6,815 nt of DNA from Clostridia bacterium (GTDB taxonomy: Bacteria > Bacillota_E > RBS10-35 > JAJYVN01). Position 1 is the stretch's first letter, and each line of letters opens with the position of its first letter. The position numbers and the translations under genes are program-made. Shown here one piece after another: positions 1 to 5,195 of the stretch. The notes under the pieces are model-generated. The model was not told where the DNA came from, made no database searches, and was given only the letters and a program-made list of their open reading frames with translations. The stretch spans positions 1 through 6,815 of the forward strand of contig DAHWHV010000344.1 of NCBI GenBank assembly GCA_027335545.1, in the 5' to 3' direction.

Positions 1-132
1 TGGCGCCCCTGGCCAGTCCCGGGGGGGGGGCGCCGCGCCCGGCCCCCCGGCTTGGGCTCAGCGGCGCGCACCGCCTTGGCCCGGCGGGTGGCCGCGTCAT
101 CGTGCAGTAGGCCGCGCGGCCGCGGGTCTCCC
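1..132. other. Region downstream of the sulfatase with no supported gene
   Basis: No start, stop and motif combination here supports a gene. The stretch is extremely GC-rich and contains a run of ten G at 21-30. A 5-bp GC stem with a CGGC loop lies at 112-125, just past the sulfatase stop, but it has no following T-run, so I do not call a terminator. A neighbouring gene could enter from the left edge on either strand; the visible translation shows nothing recognisable. Confidence 0.4.
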
Positions 133-1557
133 TCACCAGGGGCTGCGGCGCGCGGGCAGGGGGTCGACGGTCCAGGCCATCCGGTCGCAGAGGCGCGTCA
201 GCAGCATGAGCTTGTCGGCGGCGTACCCCGGGTCGTTCCAGTGGTTGACCGTCTCGGCCGGGTCCTGGCGCAGGTCGTAGAGTTCCCCCGTCCCGGTGCC
301 GTGGTGGTTGACGATCTTGTGCGTCTCGGTGCGCAGCATGGTGGCGAAGCCGTCGGGCTCGGCGGCGTTGTAGTACTCGCTGTACACGTCGGGGCGCGGC
401 GGCTGCAGCACCCCCGCGGTCAGGTCCCGCCAGAGGGAGCGTCCCTGCATCCCCGGGTGCGGCGGCACGCCCGCCGCCTCCAGGAGGGTCGGGGCCAGAT
501 CCACGAGTTCGGCCAATGCCGGATGCCGCGCCGGGGGGATGTGGCCGGGCCAGGAGACGATCAGCGGTACGTGCACCGCCGGATCGTAGAAGAACGGGCC
601 TTTCAGGTAGATGCCGTGGTCCCCGAGCAGCTCGCCGTGGTCGGACATGAAGAGGACGACCGTGTGCTCGGCCTGGCCCGAGGCCTCCAGGGCCGCGAGG
701 ATGCGGCCGACCTGCCGGTCGATGAGGTCGCACATCGCCCAGTACGCCGCGCGCAGCCAGCGGTGGTCGGTGGGCGACATCGACTCGGCCGGGTAGAGGC
801 GGGGATGGCCGTAGGCCCCGCCGTGGCAGCGCAGTTGCACCGCCGGTTTGCCGGCCAACTCCCCGGGCACGTAGTCGGGCAGGGGCACGTCCCGGAGGTG
901 GTCGGCGTAGCGGCGGAGCAGGTCCTCGGGCGGGTCGAAGGGGTGGTGCGGGTCGAACAGGTTGACGGACATCAGCCAGGGCCGGGAGAAGCGGGCGTTG
1001 TGCGCGATGAAGCCGATCGCCTGCTCGGCGCACCAGGTGGTCTGGTGCAGCGCCTCAGGCATCCCCCGCCGGACGTGTCGGCTGCCCGCGAACGGCTGGG
1101 TGCCGTACTGCGCCCCGTGCCCGTCCAGCCAGCGGATGTACTCGTTGGTCGGCCAGTCCGGCGCGGGGTGGTGCGACCAGTGGAACTCGTGGTAGCCGTC
1201 CTGGATGCGGCGCTCCCCCGCCGGTGCGGCCTGGGGGTGGCAGGCGGAGAGGTGGAGCTTGCCCGCGAGGCCGCAGGTGTAGCCGGCCTCCGCCAGCAGC
1301 CGCGTCACCAGCACCTCCTCCGCGGGGATGTCCTGGCCGTTCTGGCGGCAGCGCGTGGTGCGCGGGTAGCGGCCCGTGAGCAGGCTGGCGCGGCTGGGGG
1401 TGCACACCGGGCTCTGGCAGTAGCATTGCTCGAAGAGCGCTCCCGAGGCGGCGAGCCGGTCGAGGTGGGGCGTCTGGACCCAGGGGTTGCCGTAGCAGCC
1501 CAGCGCGTCGAAGCGCTGTTGGTCGGAGCAGATCCACAGGATGTTGGGCTGCGACAC
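133..1557 (-). CDS. Sulfatase (arylsulfatase A-type, Cys-type formylglycine enzyme)
   Basis: This 474-residue protein belongs to the alkaline-phosphatase-fold sulfatases, which hydrolyse sulfate esters or sulfamates on sugars, phenols or other small molecules. The N-terminus NILWICSDQQRFDALGCYG carries the family's first metal ligand, Asp12. The signature C-T-P-S-R at residues 52-56 followed by ASLLTGRYP places Cys52 as the residue oxidised to formylglycine by a maturase encoded elsewhere. Further active-site blocks are G-K-L-H (99-102), F-D-P-H-H (201-205), S-D-H-G-E (305-309) and L-K-G (318-320). Length is normal for the family and the frame is intact. No signal peptide is visible, so a cytosolic location is likely, which suits hydrolysis of imported sulfated sugars. 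The start is GTG, chosen because GGAGG lies 7 bases upstream and homology begins at once. The substrate cannot be told from sequence. A LacI-type remnant lies just upstream on the same strand, suggesting the gene once belonged to a regulated sugar operon. Confidence 0.93.
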   Translation of the reverse strand: MSQPNILWICSDQQRFDALGCYGNPWVQTPHLDRLAASGALFEQCYCQSPVCTPSRASLLTGRYPRTTRCRQNGQDIPAEEVLVTRLLAEAGYTCGLAGKLHLSACHPQAAPAGERRIQDGYHEFHWSHHPAPDWPTNEYIRWLDGHGAQYGTQPFAGSRHVRRGMPEALHQTTWCAEQAIGFIAHNARFSRPWLMSVNLFDPHHPFDPPEDLLRRYADHLRDVPLPDYVPGELAGKPAVQLRCHGGAYGHPRLYPAESMSPTDHRWLRAAYWAMCDLIDRQVGRILAALEASGQAEHTVVLFMSDHGELLGDHGIYLKGPFFYDPAVHVPLIVSWPGHIPPARHPALAELVDLAPTLLEAAGVPPHPGMQGRSLWRDLTAGVLQPPRPDVYSEYYNAAEPDGFATMLRTETHKIVNHHGTGTGELYDLRQDPAETVNHWNDPGYAADKLMLLTRLCDRMAWTVDPLPARRSPW

Positions 1558-1562
1558 TTCCG

Positions 1563-1569
1563 TCCCTCC
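1563..1569 (-). promoter_or_regulatory. Ribosome binding site of the sulfatase gene
   Basis: Read on the minus strand this is GGAGGGA; its GGAGG core is 7 bases before the GTG at 1557. This near-consensus Shine-Dalgarno sequence decides the GTG start. It also argues against reading the sulfatase as a fusion to upstream sequence, since an in-frame stop lies at 1744-1746. Confidence 0.75.
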
Positions 1570-1651
1570 GCTCTCCGGTGCGCGACCGGCGCCGTCGGTC
1601 CTTCCGCGCCGCCCACTGGGGCCCTCCCGCGCGCCGACGCCCAGGGTGCGC

Positions 1652-1860
1652 CCGGGGGGGAGGCCGCGCCACGAGGCGGACCGGCAGGCGGTGGGCGGTG
1701 CGGGTCTCCGGGCCCTGGCCGGCGATGCGCTCCAGGATGCGTCCTACCCCCCGCTCGCCCAACTCGGTCTTCGGACAGGCGACGGTGGTGAGTTGAGGTC
1801 GCGGGTAGGTGGAGACCGTGTCTTCGAAGCCCAGCAGCGAGGCGCGCCGCCGGCACCCCA
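1652..1860 (-). pseudogene. LacI-family transcriptional regulator, C-terminal remnant
   Basis: The minus-strand translation contains about 70 residues typical of the end of a LacI/GalR repressor's sugar-binding domain. The block SLLGFEDT is followed by YPRPQLTTVACPKTELGERG and then a segment ending LPVRLVARPPP. In intact proteins this lies after the dimerisation core and close to the C-terminus, so the helix-turn-helix domain and most of the effector domain are missing. Just upstream, HGVP reads in another frame. Placing it before SLLGF as in the family (V-P, three residues, S-L-L-G-F) leaves ten bases where nine are expected, so a one-base frameshift near 1850-1857 is likely. No stop follows the expected C-terminus in this frame, which runs on into the sulfatase gene. 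The remnant is cut off on its 5' side close to the end of the GNAT gene (stop at 1919), suggesting that arrival of that gene or a deletion removed the rest. It probably once controlled the sulfatase operon; that is inference. Confidence 0.75.
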
Positions 1861-1918
1861 TGCGCCGACGTCCTCGAGCAAACGGCTGCACCACAGGCAA
1901 GCGCAAGCCGGGTCTCGG

Positions 1919-2404
1919 CTAAAGAAGCCGCTCCCAATAGCCAACGTCGATCCAGCGGCCGAACTTGTACCCGACCTCGCGAAAGTGTGCGACCTTCTGC
2001 ATGCCGAATTTCTCATGCAGGGCAACGCTCCGGTCATTCGGCAGAGCGATGCCCGCGATTACAGCATGAATGCCACGATCTTGGAGAATGCGGAACAGCC
2101 CGCGATAGAGCAAAGAGCCCAATCCACGGCCAGTGCAGTCCTGGTGCAGGTAGACAGTGCTTTCCATCGCTAACCGGTATGCACAGCGACTGTTCCACTG
2201 TCTCGCGTATGCGTAGCCTACGACCTGTCCATTCTCTTCCGCCGCCAACCACGGCAGACCGGTGGACGTCACGTCCTTTATGCGAGCCTCTATGTCTATA
2301 GGCGCGAGCGGCTGCTCCTCGAAGGTCACAATCGTATCGGTGATGTAGTGGTTGTAGATGCGCGTGATCGCGGAGATGTCCGCGCTGCTCACGCTGCGAA
2401 TCAT
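1919..2404 (-). CDS. GNAT N-acetyltransferase, phosphinothricin acetyltransferase type
   Basis: This 161-residue single-domain GNAT enzyme would transfer an acetyl group from acetyl-CoA to an amino group. The pattern is that of the phosphinothricin/methionine sulfone acetyltransferase branch (Pat, Bar, MnaT/YncA). An early IYNHYI.DTIVTFEE block lies at residues 17-30, W-L-A-A-E-E-N-G-Q-V-V-G-Y-A at 52-65, and the acetyl-CoA loop T-G-R-G-L-G at 91-96. L-P-N-x-x-S-V-A-L-H-E-K-F-G-M follows at 121-135, and the end is G-Y-K-F-G-R-W-I-D-V-G-Y-W at 145-157. Position 91 is Thr where Gln or Arg is usual. Length and frame are intact. ATG at 2404 is preferred because GGTGAGG lies just upstream and the family starts M-I-R; a TTG at 2422 would add six residues. 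Sampled lines are about 55-60% GC against about 70% or more in flanking genes, a sign of separate origin. The natural substrate is unknown: glufosinate-like toxins, methionine sulfone/sulfoximine or other amines are possible. Confidence 0.9.
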   Translation of the reverse strand: MIRSVSSADISAITRIYNHYITDTIVTFEEQPLAPIDIEARIKDVTSTGLPWLAAEENGQVVGYAYARQWNSRCAYRLAMESTVYLHQDCTGRGLGSLLYRGLFRILQDRGIHAVIAGIALPNDRSVALHEKFGMQKVAHFREVGYKFGRWIDVGYWERLL

Positions 2405-2420
2405 GCACCTCACCCCCAGC

Positions 2421-2426
2421 AATATA
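2421..2426 (-). promoter_or_regulatory. Possible -10 element for the GNAT gene
   Basis: On the minus strand TATATT lies 17-22 bases before the ATG at 2404 and stands out in GC-rich DNA. The position 17 bases further upstream has no good -35 hexamer, and the leader would be very short, covering only the Shine-Dalgarno region. This is a weak candidate based on composition only. Confidence 0.25.
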
Positions 2427-2555
2427 GACCTCCGTCGGCAGCGCTCAGTTGCATGGATACGTCCTGGAAGCGCCGGCGTCTACGACAAGGCAGCGAAAGG
2501 GATTGTTCGCCGGTGGCGGGCTGAGGTCCTGGGTATGTGTTCCGGGTCGTTGTCT

Positions 2556-2591
2556 CCGGAGCGGCTCACCGTCTCCTCAGCACCGCTCCGG
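2556..2591. repeat. Inverted repeat (9-bp stem, 18-base loop)
   Basis: CCGGAGCGG at 2556-2564 is matched by its exact complement CCGCTCCGG at 2583-2591, around an 18-base loop. A second, outer complementary pair, CTGAGG at 2521-2526 and CCTCAG at 2575-2580, overlaps the first. There is no T-run on either side, so it is not a standard intrinsic terminator. It could be a structured RNA element, a remnant of a mobile-element end, or chance in GC-rich DNA. Confidence 0.45.
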
Positions 2592-2904
2592 CCTCTACCG
2601 GTTCTCTCCACCTCGGGCTCGCGACTGTATCCGTGGCGCCCCGGACGGCGGCAAAGGGTGGGGCAGGGCGTCGCCCGGCCCCGTCGCCGGTCTCCGCCGC
2701 GCCGGTGAGCCTTCCCGGTGGCGCAAAGGGCCGCTCTGTCCCGCCGAGGCGTCAGGGTCGGCCGCTGCCACGGGTGGCGGCTGGTGCGGAAGCTCGCTGT
2801 CTGTTCCAGAAGTCCGGTGGGGCACGCATAGGTCGGCCAGGGCACTCCCAGCACGCCACATAGCAGGAGAGACTACTCCGCAGGGTGAATGCACTGTACT
2901 CGTT

Positions 2905-2948
2905 CGAAGAGGGGCGATGAAGATTTCGAGGAGGGGAGATGAAGATGC
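2905..2948 (+). repeat. Imperfect tandem repeat, two 22-bp units
   Basis: Units 2905-2926 and 2927-2948 match at 18 of 22 positions and share the core GATGAAGAT (2916-2924 and 2938-2946), preceded in each by a GAGGGG-like purine stretch. Each unit therefore looks like a Shine-Dalgarno sequence followed by ATG-AAG. The duplication doubles a potential translation start just before the isomerase-like segment. Since 22 is not a multiple of three, the two ATGs open different frames; only the first leads into that segment. Confidence 0.55.
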
Positions 2949-3129
2949 CGGTGTCCGCGCGACGCTCGGCCCAACAACGCCGGACGCGCCGGAGACCCTG
3001 CGCGCGGCGGGGTTCGCCGGACCCCTCCTGGTCGAGTGCTGTGCGGCCGCTGACGGGGACGGGGTCACCGCGGAACGGAGGGTCGTGCGCCGCAGGCTGG
3101 AGGAATGGTGGCGCTTGGCCCGCCCCGGC
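2917..3129 (+). pseudogene. Possible C-terminal remnant of a sugar-phosphate isomerase/epimerase (TIM-barrel)
   Basis: In the frame opened by the ATG at 2917, residues 26-42 read E-T-L-R-A-A-G-F-A-G-P-L-L-V-E-C-C, then a charged helix ERRVVRRRLEEWWRLA. This resembles the last strand and helix of xylose-isomerase-like sugar-phosphate isomerases/epimerases, where a pattern like LRxAGFxGPLxVE precedes a final helix. Only this tip is present: the barrel's metal ligands and the rest of the roughly 280-residue protein are absent. The reading frame has no stop near the expected end (next stop at about 3828, antisense to the acetyltransferase gene). I read it as a fragment, not a working gene, and the match is short enough that chance similarity remains possible. 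Confidence 0.4.
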
Positions 3130-3210
3130 CAGTCCTGCGCCTGTCCGGCTGGGTTCGTCTGCGAGCGGGCGGAGGGCCTGTCGGGACGGGCGATCCGGCC
3201 AAACCCCCTG

Positions 3211-4017
3211 TCAACTCACCGGTTGGACGCGCCGCTGGAGCACGAGGTCGGGGTCGTCCCGCATCCGCGGGACCAGCAGCCGTTCGGCCCCCGCCGCGTC
3301 GAGCAGGCGCAGCGTCGCTTGGCCGATCCGTCCGTAGCGGATGAGCCCGTGGCGCTGCAGCAACGGTTCCAAGCCGGGGAAGTCCCTGCGGCAGCCGGGA
3401 TCCGCGGTGTGCCGCCTCGACGGCACGGGGATCACCCGGCCGTCGTCGAGCACGGTGTACAGGTTCTCCCAGCGGTCGAACACCCACGGGACCGGCGCCC
3501 ATTCCTCGAACGCGTGCATGAGGGTACAGGCGGACAGCTGTGTGCCCAGGAACAGTACGGCTCCGCCCCAGGCGCACAGGCGGCCGTACGGGCTCTCCCG
3601 CCCACAGGGGGTCTGGCTGAGCTCGTGGCCCTGCACGTACTCGGCCGACCGGCGGCCGATGGCCGCGACGCTGTGCGTCGGGTGCCGGCTGCGGAGCGCC
3701 TCCGGCTGGTGCCGGAAGACCTCGGTGATCCGCCCCACGATCGACGGACTCAGCCGCACATGGAATACCGGTTGCCGAGCGTTCACCGTACCCCAGGTAT
3801 GCGTTGGGACCGACGCCACGCCGGCTGAACCCACCACTTCCAGCAACGCTGCCACGACCGCATCGGCTCCGCCCTCGACGTGGCCCATCGAGGACAGCGA
3901 GGAGTGCATGAGGACCACGGCCCCCGGGCCCAGGCCCACTTCGCGCAACCCCCGGACGATGTCCACGCGCGTCACCGCAGCCCTCACCGGCTCGGCGCCC
4001 GCTTCCATCCGGTCCAT
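3211..4017 (-). CDS. AAC(3)/YokD-family antibiotic N-acetyltransferase
   Basis: This 268-residue protein, normal family length, belongs to the aminoglycoside 3-N-acetyltransferase fold group, which uses acetyl-CoA to acetylate an amino group and is unrelated in fold to GNAT enzymes. The N-terminal block VLMHSSLSSMG (residues 35-45) is typical, followed by V-P-T-H-T-W (70-75) and the family signature R-S-R-H-P-T-H-S-V-A-A-I-G (109-121). Then come G-R-E-S-P-Y-G-R-L (139-147) and L-G-T-Q-L-S-A-C-T-L-M-H-A-F-E-E (157-172), which hold the conserved His and Glu. ATG at 4017 is taken as start; ATG at 4008 is equally possible because a G-run lies just before 4017 and about ten bases before 4008. The same frame is open upstream into the gltB remnant, but that part is not homologous. 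Many chromosomal members have no known drug substrate, so resistance is not implied. Its expression may depend on readthrough from the oxidoreductase side, as only about 140 bases of unrecognised sequence separate it from the gltB fragment. Confidence 0.88.
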   Translation of the reverse strand: MDRMEAGAEPVRAAVTRVDIVRGLREVGLGPGAVVLMHSSLSSMGHVEGGADAVVAALLEVVGSAGVASVPTHTWGTVNARQPVFHVRLSPSIVGRITEVFRHQPEALRSRHPTHSVAAIGRRSAEYVQGHELSQTPCGRESPYGRLCAWGGAVLFLGTQLSACTLMHAFEEWAPVPWVFDRWENLYTVLDDGRVIPVPSRRHTADPGCRRDFPGLEPLLQRHGLIRYGRIGQATLRLLDAAGAERLLVPRMRDDPDLVLQRRVQPVS

Positions 4018-4155
4018 TCCCCCCGTGCGCCGCCACTCGATCGGCTGGCGCTCGGCCGTGGTGCGCCCTTCGCCCCAAGGCTTGGATGTCCGCCAAGATG
4101 CTGTTCGTGACGCGGACTTCGCCGCGAGCCGACCGCCTCCTGGCCGTGCTCGGCC

Positions 4156-4770
4156 AACCTCGCCGTTGTGCGCCAGGCAGAGAAAGGGCTGGGCCACGCG
4201 CCGAGCAGGAGGCGGCGTAGCACTCCCGAGCCGCGGCGCCCAACGCGCCGAAACCGTGCTCCGCGCGCCGCCGAACACGGTAGAGACGCCGCTCGAAGGC
4301 CTGTGCGTCCACGCTGGCGGGCCGGGGCACCAGGAGCTGGAGGATCGCGGGGCGTCGGCCGCGCGCCTGGACCCCCAGGGCGGCCTCGTCCACCGGCACC
4401 GGCCGCCAGACCGCCTCCTCCAGACCCTCCGCGGCCAGCGCCCGCTCGACGGCGCGTCGCGCGGCCGCCAGCAGGGCCGGGTCGCGGGGGAGGAAGAAGG
4501 CCCCCCGAGGGGCTCCGGGTCCCGCCGGGTGCCGCCGAGCCGGTGGTACTCCGGCGCAAAGAACCCCAGCGGCACCTGCGTCAGGACGCCCGCGCCATCG
4601 CCGCTGTCCCCGGCGGCGTCCGCCGCCCCGCGATGCGCCAGACGGGCCAGGGCCTCCAGCCCGCGGCGCAGGACCTCGTGGGACGGCCCTGCGGTGTGGG
4701 CGACGAAGCCCACACCGCAGGCGTCGTGTTCGGCGCGGCGATCGTAGAGGGGCCGGGTCTGCCCGCTCAT
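4156..4770 (-). pseudogene. gltB: Glutamate synthase large subunit, broken N-terminal fragment
   Basis: The ATG at 4770 opens a translation with the start of the class II glutamine amidotransferase domain: a short propeptide, then D-A-C-G-V-G-F-V-A with the nucleophile Cys18, L-A-H-R-G-A-A-D-A-A and G-D-S-G-D-G-A-G-V-L. At the G-run complementary to 4501-4506 the frame changes: adding one G would join EPLGG to A-F-F-L-P-R-D-P. The next frame carries W-R-P-V-P-V-D and F-E-R-R-L-Y-R-V-R-R-R-A-E-H down to about 4208. It then jumps back to the first frame at V-A-Q-P-F-L-C-L-A-H-N-G-E-V (about 4156-4197). Family members have roughly 45-50 residues (the Ser-Thr-Asn-Thr-Phe region) between these last two blocks, so an internal deletion has occurred. 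Homology ends after AHNGEV. Intact proteins have about 1500 residues; the FMN and Fe-S parts are absent. The homopolymer shift alone could be a sequencing error, but the deletion and truncation cannot, so this is a true pseudogene. Confidence 0.82.
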
Positions 4771-4833
4771 CCGCACCCCACCCCCTCGCGGTCCGGCCCG
4801 GCGGCCCGGCCTGCACCACACCGCGCTGGGGCG

Positions 4834-5100
4834 TCAGCCCGTCACCCGGCCGCGGTCGACCGCGGCCGGCTCCCCTCCCGCCACCCCCGGGGCGCCCCCC
4901 CCGCCCGCCGCTGCGTTCAGGGCGGCGATCAGCCCGTCGAGGTCGCCGAGGTGGCACCACGCCTCCGCGTCCTCCAGGGAGACCTCGTCCCAGACGACCT
5001 GGCACTTCTCCGCGGCGCGGACGCCATGGGCCGCGAACAGGGCCGGGGCGTCCGCGCTGGACAAGAAGGCCGTATGGACCTGGGTCTCGCGTGCGATCAT
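4834..5100 (-). CDS. Small DUF1858/ScdA_N-like protein
   Basis: An 88-residue protein starting at the ATG with GGAG six bases upstream. The middle part, A-P-A-L-F-A-A-H-G-V (residues 18-27), then a Cys at 33, S-L-E-D-A-E-A-W-C-H (41-50) and D-L-D-G-L-I-A-A-L-N-A (53-63), follows the layout of DUF1858 and the related ScdA N-terminal domain. Those are small helical domains found alone or on redox and iron-sulfur repair proteins. The usual paired cysteines (C-x-x-C or C-C-G-G) after the H-G motif are not kept: only Cys33 and, after the S-L-E segment, Cys49 occur. The last 25 residues are Gly/Ala-rich and probably disordered. It lies 95 bases downstream of the oxidoreductase on the same strand, so it may be cotranscribed and have a redox-linked role. 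The family call comes from pattern recognition and is moderate; that the frame is a gene is well supported by the ribosome site and non-GC-driven composition (Met, Ile, Gln, Trp, Asp, Glu present). Confidence 0.62.
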   Translation of the reverse strand: MIARETQVHTAFLSSADAPALFAAHGVRAAEKCQVVWDEVSLEDAEAWCHLGDLDGLIAALNAAAGGGGAPGVAGGEPAAVDRGRVTG

Positions 5101-5106
5101 GCCCTT

Positions 5107-5110
5107 CTCC
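5107..5110 (-). promoter_or_regulatory. Ribosome binding site of the small DUF1858-like gene
   Basis: GGAG on the minus strand lies six bases before the ATG at 5100; a second purine block (GGAGGG) lies a few bases further upstream. This decides the start within a frame that is open far upstream because of high GC. Confidence 0.6.
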
Positions 5111-5147
5111 ACCCTCCTGGTCGGCACTGCCGACCACTCACCACCCC

Positions 5148-5194
5148 GGGCGCGCCCCGGCGCGCCGGCTCCTGGCCGCACTGGGGCGCGCCCC
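5148..5194. repeat. Cluster of GGCGCGCC palindromes
   Basis: The 8-bp palindrome GGCGCGCC occurs three times in 44 bases (5149-5156, 5159-5166, 5185-5192). The first and last sit in longer palindromic blocks, GGGCGCGCCCC and GGGGCGCGCCCC. Copies can pair with each other to form a very stable hairpin between the oxidoreductase stop and the next gene. There is no T-run. It might stabilise the 3' end of the oxidoreductase message or reduce readthrough; this is inference. Confidence 0.4.
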
Positions 5195-5195
5195 G

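Larger units (their letters stand above)
2423..3210. other. 788-base stretch between the two acetyltransferase genes with no intact gene
   Basis: No frame on either strand shows a complete recognisable protein. Most long open frames here have arginine-, proline- and serine-rich translations typical of GC-driven readthrough. What can be picked out is a 9-bp inverted repeat (2556-2591), a 22-bp imperfect tandem repeat (2905-2948), and a short plus-strand segment resembling the end of a sugar-phosphate isomerase (about 2917-3120). No tRNA, rRNA, CRISPR, integrase or transposase sequence is seen. The region is best read as decayed or recombined sequence. Confidence 0.5.

Noticed and set aside
21..30. 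Ten-G run as a phase-variable tract
   Set aside because: It lies outside any supported gene, and long G-runs also occur at 6642-6650. Sequencing uncertainty or plain composition is a simpler explanation.
112..125. Terminator hairpin after the sulfatase
   Set aside because: Only a 5-bp stem with no T-run; such GC stems are frequent in this DNA.
52..1791. Very long plus-strand open frame (579 codons) antisense to the sulfatase
   Set aside because: Stops are rare in all frames at this GC. The translation is a Val/Gly/Arg/Pro/Ala-rich string with no motifs, while the opposite strand carries clear sulfatase active-site motifs.
1055..1906. A LacI-remnant/sulfatase fusion by readthrough of one minus-strand frame
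   Set aside because: The open frame after the LacI block is not the sulfatase frame, and the sulfatase has its own GTG with a strong ribosome binding site. The overlap is only a lack of stops.
2650..2720. Minus-strand GGGAAGG...GACCGGCGA, faintly like the end of a cobalamin riboswitch
   Set aside because: The conserved B12-box core and the GCCACTG element with proper spacing are absent, and the downstream gene is not a cobalamin gene.
3211..4821. A single 536-residue amidotransferase-acetyltransferase fusion protein
   Set aside because: The GltB and AAC(3)-type parts share a frame only by chance: the GltB part needs another frame for about 4208-4504, and the 4020-4155 linker fits neither family.
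3065..5137. 690-codon minus-strand frame spanning several genes
   Set aside because: Only the piece around 4208-4504 is homologous to a protein (GltB); the rest is a shadow of genes in other frames.
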